From NCBI GenBank assembly GCA_964439625.1, contig CAYTPI010000003.1:180083-244082 (forward strand): a stretch of 64,000 nt of DNA. The letters are read 5' to 3'. Each line of letters opens with the position of its first letter. Position 1 is the first letter of the stretch. A program made the translations under genes and the position numbers. This document shows positions 27,963 to 36,431 of this stretch, piece by piece. A model generated the notes under the pieces. The model did not search any database. It was given only the letters and a program-made list of their open reading frames with translations, and was not told where the DNA came from. Origin of the DNA: CAYTPI01 sp964439625 (lineage in GTDB: Bacteria; Chloroflexota; Anaerolineae; Aggregatilineales; UBA3940).

Positions 27963-29225
27963 ATGCAATCAGAAATTGAAACTACGGACACAAACACAAG
28001 ATCGGTTCCTCGCACGCTATTGACGGTGATGCTCGCCTTAATTCTACTAGGGTCTGTGTTTTCTGCGGGGCTATTCATCGGTGCAGGTATTTCTTCCGAT
28101 GGGTTTGCCAGCACTGGCATTCCACAATTGGTCGGCGCACAGCAGGCCAGCGACGACCCCATAGAGGATGTGGAACTTGACGTGTTCTGGGAGGCCTGGA
28201 ACACAATCGACAGCCGTTTTTACTATGATATCCCGACCAACGAGGAGCGCATTGACGGCGCAATCCAGGGCATGCTCAACTCGCTTGATGACCGCTACAC
28301 AACATATATCTCGCCTGAAGTCGCAACTGTGCTGCGAGAAGATAATACCGGGTCGTTCGATGGAATCGGGGCCTTTGTAGAGACTGGCCCAGACGGCGGT
28401 GTGTTCATTGTGCGTGTGTTTGAAGGTGGCCCGGCTGACGAAGCAGGCATCATGGCAGGCGACATTATTGTTGAGGTCGATGGTACGGATGTCACAACCA
28501 TCTCGCTCAGTGAAGCGCTGCTGCTAATTCGAGGCGAGTCTGACACGAATGTTGACTTGGTCATTTTCCGCGAAGGCGAAACTAACTTACTGGAAATCAC
28601 TGTGACGCGAGGACGACTGGAAATCCCAACGGTCGAATACGAACTGCTAGAAAACAATATCGGGTATGTTAGTCTGTTTGAATTCAACGAGCAAGGCAGC
28701 AACCGTCTGCGATCTGCGGTACGCGAGCTTCAAAATGATGGCGCAGAAGCGTTAATACTCGATTTGCGGAGCAACCCGGGCGGCTTTCTCGATGTTTCGA
28801 TTGAAATCGCCGATCTATTTTTGGATGAAGGGGTTGTCGTTATTCAACGAGATGTCGATGGTAATTTCCGTGAGTTTAATTCGAATGATGGCGACTTTGC
28901 TGAAGATATTCCCCTCGTCGTCTTGATCAACGGTGGAAGCGCTAGCGCCTCTGAGATTGTGGCCGGGGCAATTCAAGATCGCGAGCGCGGTACATTAGTC
29001 GGGACAACATCCTTCGGTAAGGGTTCGGTGCAACTCCAGTTTGACCTTTCGAACAGCGGCCTACTCCGCGTCACATATGCCAACTGGTACACGCCGAACG
29101 ATACATCCATCACAGAAGTTGGTGTTGAACCAGACATAATCATTGAAGCACCGCTCGAAGCAACAACCGATGATCCTCAATTAGACGCCGCAATCGAATA
29201 TCTACTGGAGAACGAAATCCAGTAA
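27963..29225 (+). CDS. S41 family C-terminal processing protease (copy 2)
   Basis: A 420-residue paralogue of the preceding gene: N-terminal helix around residues 20-40, PDZ domain (FDGIGAFVETGPDGGVFIV), then LDLRSNPGGFL, GGSASASEIVAGAIQDR and GTTSFGKGSVQ with the Ser/Lys dyad. GGAGG at 27949-27953 is a good ribosome site. Expression is probably coupled to copy 1; a terminator follows. Confidence 0.93.
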   Translation: MQSEIETTDTNTRSVPRTLLTVMLALILLGSVFSAGLFIGAGISSDGFASTGIPQLVGAQQASDDPIEDVELDVFWEAWNTIDSRFYYDIPTNEERIDGAIQGMLNSLDDRYTTYISPEVATVLREDNTGSFDGIGAFVETGPDGGVFIVRVFEGGPADEAGIMAGDIIVEVDGTDVTTISLSEALLLIRGESDTNVDLVIFREGETNLLEITVTRGRLEIPTVEYELLENNIGYVSLFEFNEQGSNRLRSAVRELQNDGAEALILDLRSNPGGFLDVSIEIADLFLDEGVVVIQRDVDGNFREFNSNDGDFAEDIPLVVLINGGSASASEIVAGAIQDRERGTLVGTTSFGKGSVQLQFDLSNSGLLRVTYANWYTPNDTSITEVGVEPDIIIEAPLEATTDDPQLDAAIEYLLENEIQ

Positions 29226-29260
29226 CTGTACGCTTGCCATTTGCAGCTTGTTTAGGAATT

Positions 29261-29287
29261 GAGAGCGGTGCGCTACCGCTCTCTTTT
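29261..29287 (+). terminator. Intrinsic terminator of the S41 operon
   Basis: A 9-bp perfect stem GAGAGCGGT/ACCGCTCTC with a 5-base loop, followed by TTTTGATT. It lies 36 bases after the second protease gene and before smpB. Confidence 0.85.
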
Positions 29288-29321
29288 GATTCTTGATGTT
29301 AAGAACAGTTAAAATCATTAT

Positions 29322-29798
29322 ATGGCTAAAACTACAGACGGCACAAAAATCATTACGACGAACCGCCGGGCACGGCACGATTACTTCATTGAAGATACTT
29401 TAGAAGTCGGCGTTGTCCTGACGGGAACAGAGATAAAGTCGATTCGTAATAATCGGGTCAGCATTAGCGAGGCATATGTTAGCGATAAAGGCGACGAGAT
29501 GTGGATTTTCAATATGCACATTCCGGCCTACGATCACGCGGGTAGTGACAACCATGAACCAACCCGCCCTCGCAAACTACTAATGCATCGCCGTGAGATC
29601 GATCGGTGGAACGCCGATGTCCAACGCAAGGGGTATACAATTGTTCCATTAAATATACATCTGCGTCGAGGCCGGGCCAAACTCGATATTGGCTTAGCAA
29701 AAGGTAAGAAAAACTATGACAAGCGGCAAGCGATCAAGAAGCGTGATGATCAGCGGAGCGTTAACCGAGCACTGAGGGAAAAACAGCGCGACTATTGA
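29322..29798 (+). CDS. smpB: SsrA-binding protein SmpB
   Basis: A 158-residue protein required for tmRNA delivery to stalled ribosomes. Typical stretches: NRRARHDYFIEDTLEVGVVL, GTEIKSIRNNRVSI, HIPAYDHAG and the C-terminal KGKKNYDKRQAIKKRD tail that enters the mRNA channel. It has its own space after the terminator. No tmRNA gene is visible in the flanks. Confidence 0.97.
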   Translation: MAKTTDGTKIITTNRRARHDYFIEDTLEVGVVLTGTEIKSIRNNRVSISEAYVSDKGDEMWIFNMHIPAYDHAGSDNHEPTRPRKLLMHRREIDRWNADVQRKGYTIVPLNIHLRRGRAKLDIGLAKGKKNYDKRQAIKKRDDQRSVNRALREKQRDY

Positions 29799-29980
29799 CC
29801 CTGGTGTCGTGTGTCATAGTTGGTGACTGACAGTTGTCATTATTTTCTTATGCCACGGTATTGTGCTGGGGTCGTGCTAGACTGGTTCATTACCGGTGTG
29901 TAAGGTTAGGGTAGCGCAGTAGTGGCATTTTTCACAATGCTATGACATAATGACCGCAGTTATGGAAATATGATTGTGGT

Positions 29981-30016
29981 CAAGCTTAGCATAGTTTCTT
30001 CGTTAGCTTGATTTTT
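29981..30016 (+). terminator. Weak hairpin before the oxidase operon
   Basis: CAAGCT/AGCTTG, 6 bp with an 18-base loop, then ATTTTT. It lies in the 296-base gap between smpB and coxB. The stem is short, so termination is only possible. A second imperfect stem (TGACCGCA/TGTGGTCA, 29951-29982) precedes it. I see no gene in this gap. Confidence 0.3.
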
Positions 30017-30094
30017 AATCCTTAAATACAACAACGCAAGATTATTTTGTTATTTTTACGGCAGCTTCGAGATAACTGAAGAGGCTTTCTAAAC

Positions 30095-31204
30095 ATGCTA
30101 AAAAACGTTTTCTTATTTCTAACAAGGTCAGGTAAACACAGAAAATTATCTGTGCTGATCACTGTATTACTAGTCGCGTTTGCAGTGCCTGCAATTGCAC
30201 TGGCAGCACCGCCTTCTCCGCTGATTCCGGCGTCTAATATTGCAGCCGTTCAGGCGCAACAATTTTGGATCACATTCATCATTGGTATGGTCGTTTTCGT
30301 GTTAGTTGAGGGTCTATTGATCTTCACTATCATTCGTTATCGTCGGCGCGGCCCGAATGATATGCCAAAGCAAGTCCACGGTAATGCTGCTTTAGAGATT
30401 GGTTGGACAGTTGTGCCAGCAATCATCACATTGGGATTATTTGGCGTCAGCCTGAACGGCGTTCGAGTAGAACAGCGCATACCGACCGATGCGACCGTCA
30501 TCAGAGCGATAGGCTATCGGTGGTACTGGGAGTTCGAGTACGTCGAGAATGAGGTCAACCGCCTGAGTTTGACGGATGACCTATACGTGCCTGCGGATGA
30601 ACCCGTGATCATTGAAATTGAAGGTGCTGACGTCATTCATAGTTTTTGGGTACCGGAGCTGGGTGGCAAGCACGATGCGGTCCCCGGTAAGACAAATATC
30701 TTCTGGTTCGAAGCCGAAGAAGGTGTTTATGCTGGGCAATGTGCTGAATTCTGCGGTGCAGAACACTACAATATGCTGTTTGATGTGCAGGTTGTTCCAC
30801 GAGCAGACTATGAAGCACAGATCGCAAATTATATTGAAGAAGACAGTCAGTTTATTCCAGTCGGCACGGATATTGACGATCCACAGCCAGATGGGTTCCT
30901 ACCACCCGGCAACGCAATAAGTGGTGAGGCGCTGTACTTCGGCGACCTAAACTGTCAATCCTGCCACTCAATCGATGGAACAGCCTTAGTTGGGCCAACA
31001 ATGTTAGGCATTGGCGACCGAGCATCTGAGCGCAAACCAGACTTGACAGCGGAACAGTACCTGTACGAATCAATCGCCCTACCCTGTGAGTACGTCGTCA
31101 GTGGTTACCAGTGTGTGATGCCTCAGACATATGCGACTGAACAGATGGATGCACAAGATATGGCAGATGTCATTGCGTATCTATTGACATTGGAAGAGTA
31201 TTAA
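30095..31204 (+). CDS. coxB: Cytochrome c oxidase subunit II with fused cytochrome c (caa3 type)
   Basis: 369 residues. A basic N-terminus with a hydrophobic signal ends near AIALA; a second helix lies near residues 57-80. The CuA domain has GADVIHSFWVPELGGKHD and GQCAEFCGAEHYNM, giving the Cys-x3-Cys-x3-His-x2-Met site. After a linker a class I cytochrome c domain follows, with CQSCH for haem attachment and a Met ligand in QCVMPQTY. The fusion means electrons can enter from a soluble donor through its own haem. First gene of the oxidase operon. Confidence 0.95.
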   Translation: MLKNVFLFLTRSGKHRKLSVLITVLLVAFAVPAIALAAPPSPLIPASNIAAVQAQQFWITFIIGMVVFVLVEGLLIFTIIRYRRRGPNDMPKQVHGNAALEIGWTVVPAIITLGLFGVSLNGVRVEQRIPTDATVIRAIGYRWYWEFEYVENEVNRLSLTDDLYVPADEPVIIEIEGADVIHSFWVPELGGKHDAVPGKTNIFWFEAEEGVYAGQCAEFCGAEHYNMLFDVQVVPRADYEAQIANYIEEDSQFIPVGTDIDDPQPDGFLPPGNAISGEALYFGDLNCQSCHSIDGTALVGPTMLGIGDRASERKPDLTAEQYLYESIALPCEYVVSGYQCVMPQTYATEQMDAQDMADVIAYLLTLEEY

Positions 31205-31276
31205 ACGCTAGATTTTTCATATGCAGCTGCATATGATCTAATGACGCAAGATTACTAGCCCAAGTTTGGAGTAAGT

Positions 31277-32926
31277 ATGGCAACAGTAACTTATCCAGAG
31301 TCAGCCTTGGCAGAGCGGAGAAATCCGATCATAGACTGGCTGACTACGGTTGACCACAAAAAAATCGGCATTTTGTATGTCGTCACAAATGTATTGTTTT
31401 TCTTATTTGCAGGGTTTCTAGCGCTAATTATGCGCGCAGAACTGGCCCTGCCGGGTGGGCAGATTATTTCGGCAGACCAGTACCAACGGTTGTTCAGCAT
31501 GCACGGAACAATCATGGTGTTTCTGGTTGGTGTGCCAATTTGGGCAGGCTTTGGCAACTATCTGGTACCGCTGCAAATTGGCGCCCGTGATATGGCGTTC
31601 CCACGCTTGAATGCCCTCAGCTTTTGGATGTTCTTGTTCGGTGCGATGACCATCATGGCAACCTACGTTATCCCTGGTGGTGCGCCAGCCGTAGGTTGGA
31701 CTGGTTATGCACCATTGAGCGGGCCACTTTACTCACCAGGTAACGGCGTTGACCTGTGGGCCATCGGCATTATCATCACAGGGGCATCTTCAACGATTGG
31801 TGCTGTCAACTTCATCACCACCATTTTAAACATGCGTGCCCCTGGCATGACCATGTTCAAGTTGCCAGTGTTCACTTGGACAATCTTTGTGATGGCCTTT
31901 ATGGTGTTGCTGGCGACACCGATGCTTGCTGGCGCTCTGTCAATGAACCTGGCTGACCGGAACCTCGGCACGCAGTTCTTCCAGCCGGGCAATGGTGACC
32001 CGATCTTATGGCAGCATCTATTCTGGTTCTACTCACATCCAGCCGTCTACATCATGGTTCTGCCAGCAATGGGTATCGTATCGGAAATTTTGCCGGTGTT
32101 CTCACGTAAGCCACTGTTTGGCTATGCAGCAATTGTATGGTCAACGATTGCGATTGGTGCGATGGGCTTCACTACCTGGGCGCACCACATGTTTACCAGT
32201 GGTCTGGCTCCTGCTGTAGAGGCATTCTTTGTTATTTCGACGATGGTGATTGCAGTGCCTACAGGCGTTAAGATGTTTAACTGGATATTCACAATGGTTG
32301 GTGGCTCAATTAAGTTCGATACCCCCCTCCTGTTCTCACTAGGTTTCCTCAGCATGTTCCTGATCGGTGGGATCAGCGGTGTAATCAATGCGATTATCCC
32401 ATTGAATAACCAACTCCATGACACTTATTGGGTTGTTGCTCACCTGCACTATGTGCTATTCGGTGGCAGCATTTTCGGGCTGTTCGCAGGTTTGTACTTC
32501 TGGATACCAAAGGTTACCGGCTGGATGATGGATGAGAAGCTCGGTAAGCTGCATTTCGCACTGAAGTTTATCGGCTTTAACCTGACGTTCTTCCCAATGC
32601 ATATCCTAGGCCTACTGGGCATGCCACGGCGCTACTTCGATTATCCAGCCACTCGTGGTTGGACCGAGTACAACATCGCAGCTACTGTTGGTGGGTTCAT
32701 TATAGGAATTGCATCCATTGTGTTCATCGTCAACCTAATCTACAGTGCTATCAAGCGTGAAGAAGCAGGTGACGACCCATGGGAAGCCGACACACTTGAA
32801 TGGGCAACAACATCACCGCCACCCTTCTACAACTTCCCACGGATACCAGTCGTTAAGAGCTTACGCCCCGTGCGTGACGCTCGCCTCGAAATTCAAGGGA
32901 AGATGGAACCAGCAGCGGGTGACTAG
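31277..32926 (+). CDS. coxA: Cytochrome c oxidase subunit I
   Basis: 549 residues, twelve or more helices, the catalytic haem-copper subunit. FSMHGTIMVF has the haem a ligand; WAHHMF the CuB histidine pair; VAHLHYVLFGG the haem a3 and haem a ligands. Helix VI reads FWFYSHPAVYIM: the Glu of GHPEVY is absent and a Tyr-Ser pair precedes the His, the pattern of A2-type oxidases (Thermus caa3, Rhodothermus). The Tyr that crosslinks to the CuB His is kept. GGAG lies upstream of the ATG. Confidence 0.97.
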   Translation: MATVTYPESALAERRNPIIDWLTTVDHKKIGILYVVTNVLFFLFAGFLALIMRAELALPGGQIISADQYQRLFSMHGTIMVFLVGVPIWAGFGNYLVPLQIGARDMAFPRLNALSFWMFLFGAMTIMATYVIPGGAPAVGWTGYAPLSGPLYSPGNGVDLWAIGIIITGASSTIGAVNFITTILNMRAPGMTMFKLPVFTWTIFVMAFMVLLATPMLAGALSMNLADRNLGTQFFQPGNGDPILWQHLFWFYSHPAVYIMVLPAMGIVSEILPVFSRKPLFGYAAIVWSTIAIGAMGFTTWAHHMFTSGLAPAVEAFFVISTMVIAVPTGVKMFNWIFTMVGGSIKFDTPLLFSLGFLSMFLIGGISGVINAIIPLNNQLHDTYWVVAHLHYVLFGGSIFGLFAGLYFWIPKVTGWMMDEKLGKLHFALKFIGFNLTFFPMHILGLLGMPRRYFDYPATRGWTEYNIAATVGGFIIGIASIVFIVNLIYSAIKREEAGDDPWEADTLEWATTSPPPFYNFPRIPVVKSLRPVRDARLEIQGKMEPAAGD

Positions 32927-32984
32927 CGGCAGCACATCTGCTTAGATGAATTTCTAGACCGCTTTGTCTAACGAGTTTATAATG

Positions 32985-33021
32985 CGGGGGAGTGGCATTT
33001 TGACAGTCACTCCCCCGTTTT
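32985..33021 (+). terminator. Intrinsic terminator or attenuator inside the cox operon
   Basis: A 10-bp perfect G/C-rich stem, CGGGGGAGTG/CACTCCCCCG, with a 13-base loop, followed by TTTTC. It lies between coxA and the downstream small subunit genes, so it probably lowers transcription of subunits III and IV relative to I and II, unless a further promoter lies beyond it. Confidence 0.75.
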
Positions 33022-33061
33022 CGGGATATAACATCCAACGTCAATTGGAGTAATAGCTAGC

Positions 33062-33265
33062 ATGGCAGAAAAGCCAGTAGAAAACGAAATGACAGAAGAA
33101 CACCACGAAGACTTTCATATGCCGGGCCCCAGCATTGCGCCGTTACTCATCGGCTTAGGTTTCACATTGACGGCTGTGGGCATCGTCTACACCGTTATGT
33201 TGTTTATCGGGATATCTATCTTGGCGGTTGGTGTCGGCATTTGGACGTTTGGGAAGTACGAATAA
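33062..33265 (+). CDS. Small two-helix membrane protein of the cox operon
   Basis: 67 residues: a hydrophilic, acidic and His-rich N-terminus (EMTEEHHEDFHMPGPS) followed by two adjoining hydrophobic segments and a short basic/acidic tail (FGKYE). It lies between subunits I and III. Small accessory subunits of this shape occur in many bacterial oxidase operons; I cannot assign a named family. Position and the MPGPS-then-helix pattern support a true gene. Confidence 0.7.
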   Translation: MAEKPVENEMTEEHHEDFHMPGPSIAPLLIGLGFTLTAVGIVYTVMLFIGISILAVGVGIWTFGKYE

Positions 33266-33310
33266 CTTCCATCAAGTTCGTGGTTATTTTGTATCAAGGA
33301 GAAAATCTGG

Positions 33311-34219
33311 GTGACTTCAACGAAGTTCTTTAAGAGCCCTTTATTTGCAAGCCTTGTTATTTTTGGGCTGTTTCTTGGGCTGCTCGGCCTTATGTTTTCG
33401 AGCAACCCGGAGGGGTTCGTTGACAATATTGTTTACATTGCGATTATTTCAGCCGTCTTCTTCGCACTGATCTTTGGATTAAGTGGCGGTCTGGCGATCT
33501 TTACATTCAACATTGACCGCGAAGTCAAGTATATGGAAGAAGGGATTACTATCCCAGACTTCGAGGCGCAAGCGAAGAAGCGTCAAGAAAAAGAAGCCGC
33601 ACGTGCCGAAGCGACTCCTAGGCCAAACGTCGTTACTGAGACGTTAACCGAAGGTGGTTATGTCGAAGCACCAGCAACTATGGGCCTTGACAACACAAAG
33701 CTGGGTTTATGGATCTTCATAGCATCAGAAATGATGTTCTTCACCGCTCTGATCGGTGCATATGTTCTGTACCTTGCACTTGGGCAGTTGGTGGTCAGCC
33801 CGGAATTAAACTCATTCATTGCCGCAGGTGGCACCTTTGTGCTTATTGGCAGCAGTTTTACCGCTGTGATGGCCTTTGATAAAGCGCTTGAACAAAAGAA
33901 GCAAGAGTTCATCTGTTACATGTTAGCGACCCTCGTGTTGGGGATCGCCTTTCTGAGCATCCAAGGGTACGAGTGGGTTGAGCTCCTTTCACATGGTGTA
34001 ACACCAACGACAGACATTTTTGGTACCGCTTTCTTCGTGCTAACGGGTTTCCACGGCCTACACGTACTGATTGGAATTATCTGGCTGATGTTCGCCCTAC
34101 TGAAGGCGTTTCGTGGTGACTTTGACGACAAGCCGCTTGGGGTAGAGACATTCGGTATTTACTGGCATTTTGTGGATGTTGTGTGGATTCTCTTATTCAC
34201 CATCATCTACTTGTTATAA
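33311..34219 (+). CDS. coxC: Cytochrome c oxidase subunit III with extra N-terminal two-helix domain
   Basis: 302 residues from a GTG preceded by AAGGAG. The C-terminal 180 residues are a short subunit III with five helices: KLGLWIFIASEMMFFTALIGAY, FHGLHVLIGIIWL and YWHFVDVVWILLF are diagnostic. Before it lie two more helices (about residues 10-30 and 38-60) and a charged linker rich in Lys/Glu (QAKKRQEKEAARAEA). This N-terminal part is not in the usual short form and may be a fused small subunit. The next gene starts 13 bases on. Confidence 0.92.
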   Translation: MTSTKFFKSPLFASLVIFGLFLGLLGLMFSSNPEGFVDNIVYIAIISAVFFALIFGLSGGLAIFTFNIDREVKYMEEGITIPDFEAQAKKRQEKEAARAEATPRPNVVTETLTEGGYVEAPATMGLDNTKLGLWIFIASEMMFFTALIGAYVLYLALGQLVVSPELNSFIAAGGTFVLIGSSFTAVMAFDKALEQKKQEFICYMLATLVLGIAFLSIQGYEWVELLSHGVTPTTDIFGTAFFVLTGFHGLHVLIGIIWLMFALLKAFRGDFDDKPLGVETFGIYWHFVDVVWILLFTIIYLL

Positions 34220-34232
34220 AGGATTCAGCCAT

Positions 34233-34571
34233 ATGGCAGAAGTTGTACAAAAACAACATATAGAAGAACACGCAGAAAAGTCGCACCCGAATTATGGTGT
34301 CATTATGGTGGCGCTGGCGGTCATCACTGCGATTGAGATTGTGCTAGCCGAATTCGTCAGGCCGAATCTAGGTGGCGGTGGTGCGGGTATCGTATTAGCG
34401 GCATTGGTTGTGCTGTCGTTCGCGAAGATCGTTCTTGTTGCGCAGTACTATATGCATCTACAGTCCGATAGTAAGTGGTTTACTTACATCTTTCTCGTGC
34501 CGATTCCATTCATGGCATTGATCTCTATCATCTTAATCGTTGGTGGTATTCTAGCGACTGCAGGTGTTTAG
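34233..34571 (+). CDS. coxD: Cytochrome c oxidase subunit IV (CyoD/CoxD-like)
   Basis: 112 residues from the ATG at 34233 (AAAGGA upstream); the frame extends back into coxC but the conserved part begins here. Three helices: IMVALAVITAIEIVLAEF, an Ala/Val-rich second helix, and a third near the C-terminus, with VAQYYMHLQSD between the second and third, as in prokaryotic subunit IV. Last gene of the operon. Confidence 0.88.
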   Translation: MAEVVQKQHIEEHAEKSHPNYGVIMVALAVITAIEIVLAEFVRPNLGGGGAGIVLAALVVLSFAKIVLVAQYYMHLQSDSKWFTYIFLVPIPFMALISIILIVGGILATAGV

Positions 34572-34626
34572 AGAATAGTCACTAGAAAAGAGAAACAGAC
34601 CATTGGCAAGCGGCCCGTTTTTGATT

Positions 34627-35586
34627 CTAAAGACTGAAAGGTAAGTGAGTCACTGTAGCTATCACACCTTGCTCACTCTCCATGTGCGTGTCAGTAGACG
34701 CAGCCGCATTTTTGACTACAGCTAGGGCTATCGGGCCAAACATTGGCGACTCAACGGAGGAAGTAACATACCCGACCCGTCTACCGTCTGCTCGTAACTC
34801 AGTGCCGGGCTCTAGCATACGACCACTGGTAAGCCCTACGAGCTGTTTGGTGACTTTGTCATACGTAATCTGGCGGGCAATGACCTCTTGGCCGGTGTAA
34901 CAGCCTTTATCATCTGAAATATAGTCTCGTAGGCCAATTTCAAGAGGCGTGTAACTTTCTGTCATTTCGGATGGCCCTGCAAGGCCACACTCGACGCGCA
35001 GAACATTGTAAATAGGTTCGGGCACCTCTATGACTCCAGTCGTATTTAGGGCCGCAAGGACGTCAGAACGGCTCGACGCGTCAACGATGATGTGTATCTG
35101 CTGAGGTGCTGTTTGATAGAGTGTCACTGTGGCATCTGCAACTTGACTCGTTATAACATCATCAAGTTTTTTTGGCAGAGTAAGATCAAGGCTTGTCAAC
35201 AAGGTAAACGAGTGACCGATCACTGTTAATTGAGTTAGTGTATCGCTGACGTCTTCAAACTTGACTTTATCGTTAAAAAAGATGCGGCTGTTGAAATGCG
35301 CTAGCGTTTCTGCACCCCGGTCGGGGAGTGGGATCACCCCTATTGAGTCGCGGTTTGCTTCCGGGAGAAGGGTTAGTACATCAAGAATGCGGGCAGATGG
35401 GTTCGTAAGCACTGTGTGCATGACAGCACCATCTGATAATTTGGTGATGTCGTTGGTCGTTTGCCGCTGGAGATAGTCAACACGCGTCTCGCCGGTCAGG
35501 CGCAGATACATTGATCGCTCGTCAATAAAAACGGCTATACTTGCGCGCGCCTGGTGGTATAGATCGTCTTGTATCTGTTGCACCAT
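34627..35586 (-). CDS. ygfZ: YgfZ/GcvT-like folate-binding protein
   Basis: About 320 residues from the ATG at 35586, which has AGAGG at a proper distance; a TTG at 35592 would be too close to it. The tetrahydrofolate-binding aminomethyltransferase fold is seen, with the YgfZ signature DKGCYTGQEVIARQ and its conserved Cys. YgfZ helps maintain certain iron-sulphur enzymes in a folate-dependent way. It converges on the oxidase operon. No glycine-cleavage genes are near, which supports YgfZ rather than GcvT. Confidence 0.88.
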   Translation of the reverse strand: MVQQIQDDLYHQARASIAVFIDERSMYLRLTGETRVDYLQRQTTNDITKLSDGAVMHTVLTNPSARILDVLTLLPEANRDSIGVIPLPDRGAETLAHFNSRIFFNDKVKFEDVSDTLTQLTVIGHSFTLLTSLDLTLPKKLDDVITSQVADATVTLYQTAPQQIHIIVDASSRSDVLAALNTTGVIEVPEPIYNVLRVECGLAGPSEMTESYTPLEIGLRDYISDDKGCYTGQEVIARQITYDKVTKQLVGLTSGRMLEPGTELRADGRRVGYVTSSVESPMFGPIALAVVKNAAASTDTHMESEQGVIATVTHLPFSL

Positions 35587-35648
35587 AGTCAATTACCTCT
35601 ACTACGCTATATTTACATGATCAGTATAGCAAGATTAAGCGACCTTCC

Positions 35649-36413
35649 CTACAGAATCTGTGATAGAAACAACTTGGTTCTATCATGGCTCGGTGTTTCA
35701 AAGAAGTGTTCGGGCGTTCCCTCTTCAACGATCTGCCCGTAGTCAAAAAAGAGGACACGGTCGGCAACTTCGCGTGCAAAGCCCATCTCGTGCGTCACCA
35801 CGAGCATTGTCATGCCAGAGAGCGCAAGCTCTTTCATCACATCTAGCACTTCTTTAATCATTTCTGGGTCAAGCGCCGAAGTCGGCTCATCAAAGAGCAT
35901 GATGCGCGGCTCCATGGCAAGTGCGCGCGCAATCGCTACGCGCTGCTGCTGCCCGCCAGATAGCTGACTTGGGTACTTGTCCGCCTGCTCCGGGATGCCG
36001 ACACGCTCCAGCAACTCGACTGCCTTCGCCTCTGCCTCTTCTTTGTTTCGACGGCGCACCCAGAGGGGCGCCAGCGTGACATTCTGCATCACAGTCAAAT
36101 GAGGGAAGAGATTGAACTGCTGGAAGACCATACCAATCTCACGGCGGATCATAGCGATGTTACGGATGTCATTCGTCATCTCGACACCGTCAACAACGAT
36201 GCGCCCCTTTTGGTGTTCTTCAAGCCGGTTAATCGTTCGAATAAAAGTAGACTTCCCCGACCCCGATGGGCCAATAATGACAACAACCTCCTGTTTTTTG
36301 ATGGACGTTGTGATGTTCTTCAGGACTTGAAAATCGCCAAACCACTTACTCATCCCTTCCACAACAATGATATCTTCTTCTAAAGCACGTGCGGCTGGTG
36401 GTTTTTCTGCCAT
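35649..36413 (-). CDS. aapP: Polar amino acid ABC transporter ATP-binding protein (AapP/GlnQ-like)
   Basis: 254 residues with intact motifs: Walker A GPSGSGKST, Q loop VFQQFNLFPHLT, signature LSGGQQQRVAIARAL, Walker B IMLFDEPTSALDP and switch His in VVTHEMGFA. It is the last gene of a four-gene J-Q-M-P operon and powers uptake of amino acids by the two permeases just upstream. Confidence 0.95.
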   Translation of the reverse strand: MAEKPPAARALEEDIIVVEGMSKWFGDFQVLKNITTSIKKQEVVVIIGPSGSGKSTFIRTINRLEEHQKGRIVVDGVEMTNDIRNIAMIRREIGMVFQQFNLFPHLTVMQNVTLAPLWVRRRNKEEAEAKAVELLERVGIPEQADKYPSQLSGGQQQRVAIARALAMEPRIMLFDEPTSALDPEMIKEVLDVMKELALSGMTMLVVTHEMGFAREVADRVLFFDYGQIVEEGTPEHFFETPSHDRTKLFLSQIL

Positions 36414-36431
36414 AGCTCAATTGATCCTTTC

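Noticed and set aside
34590..34625. Terminator between coxD and the YgfZ-like gene
   Set aside because: A TTTTT run is present, but the stem (around AACAGACC and GGCCCGTT) needs two A-C mismatches, so I do not list it.
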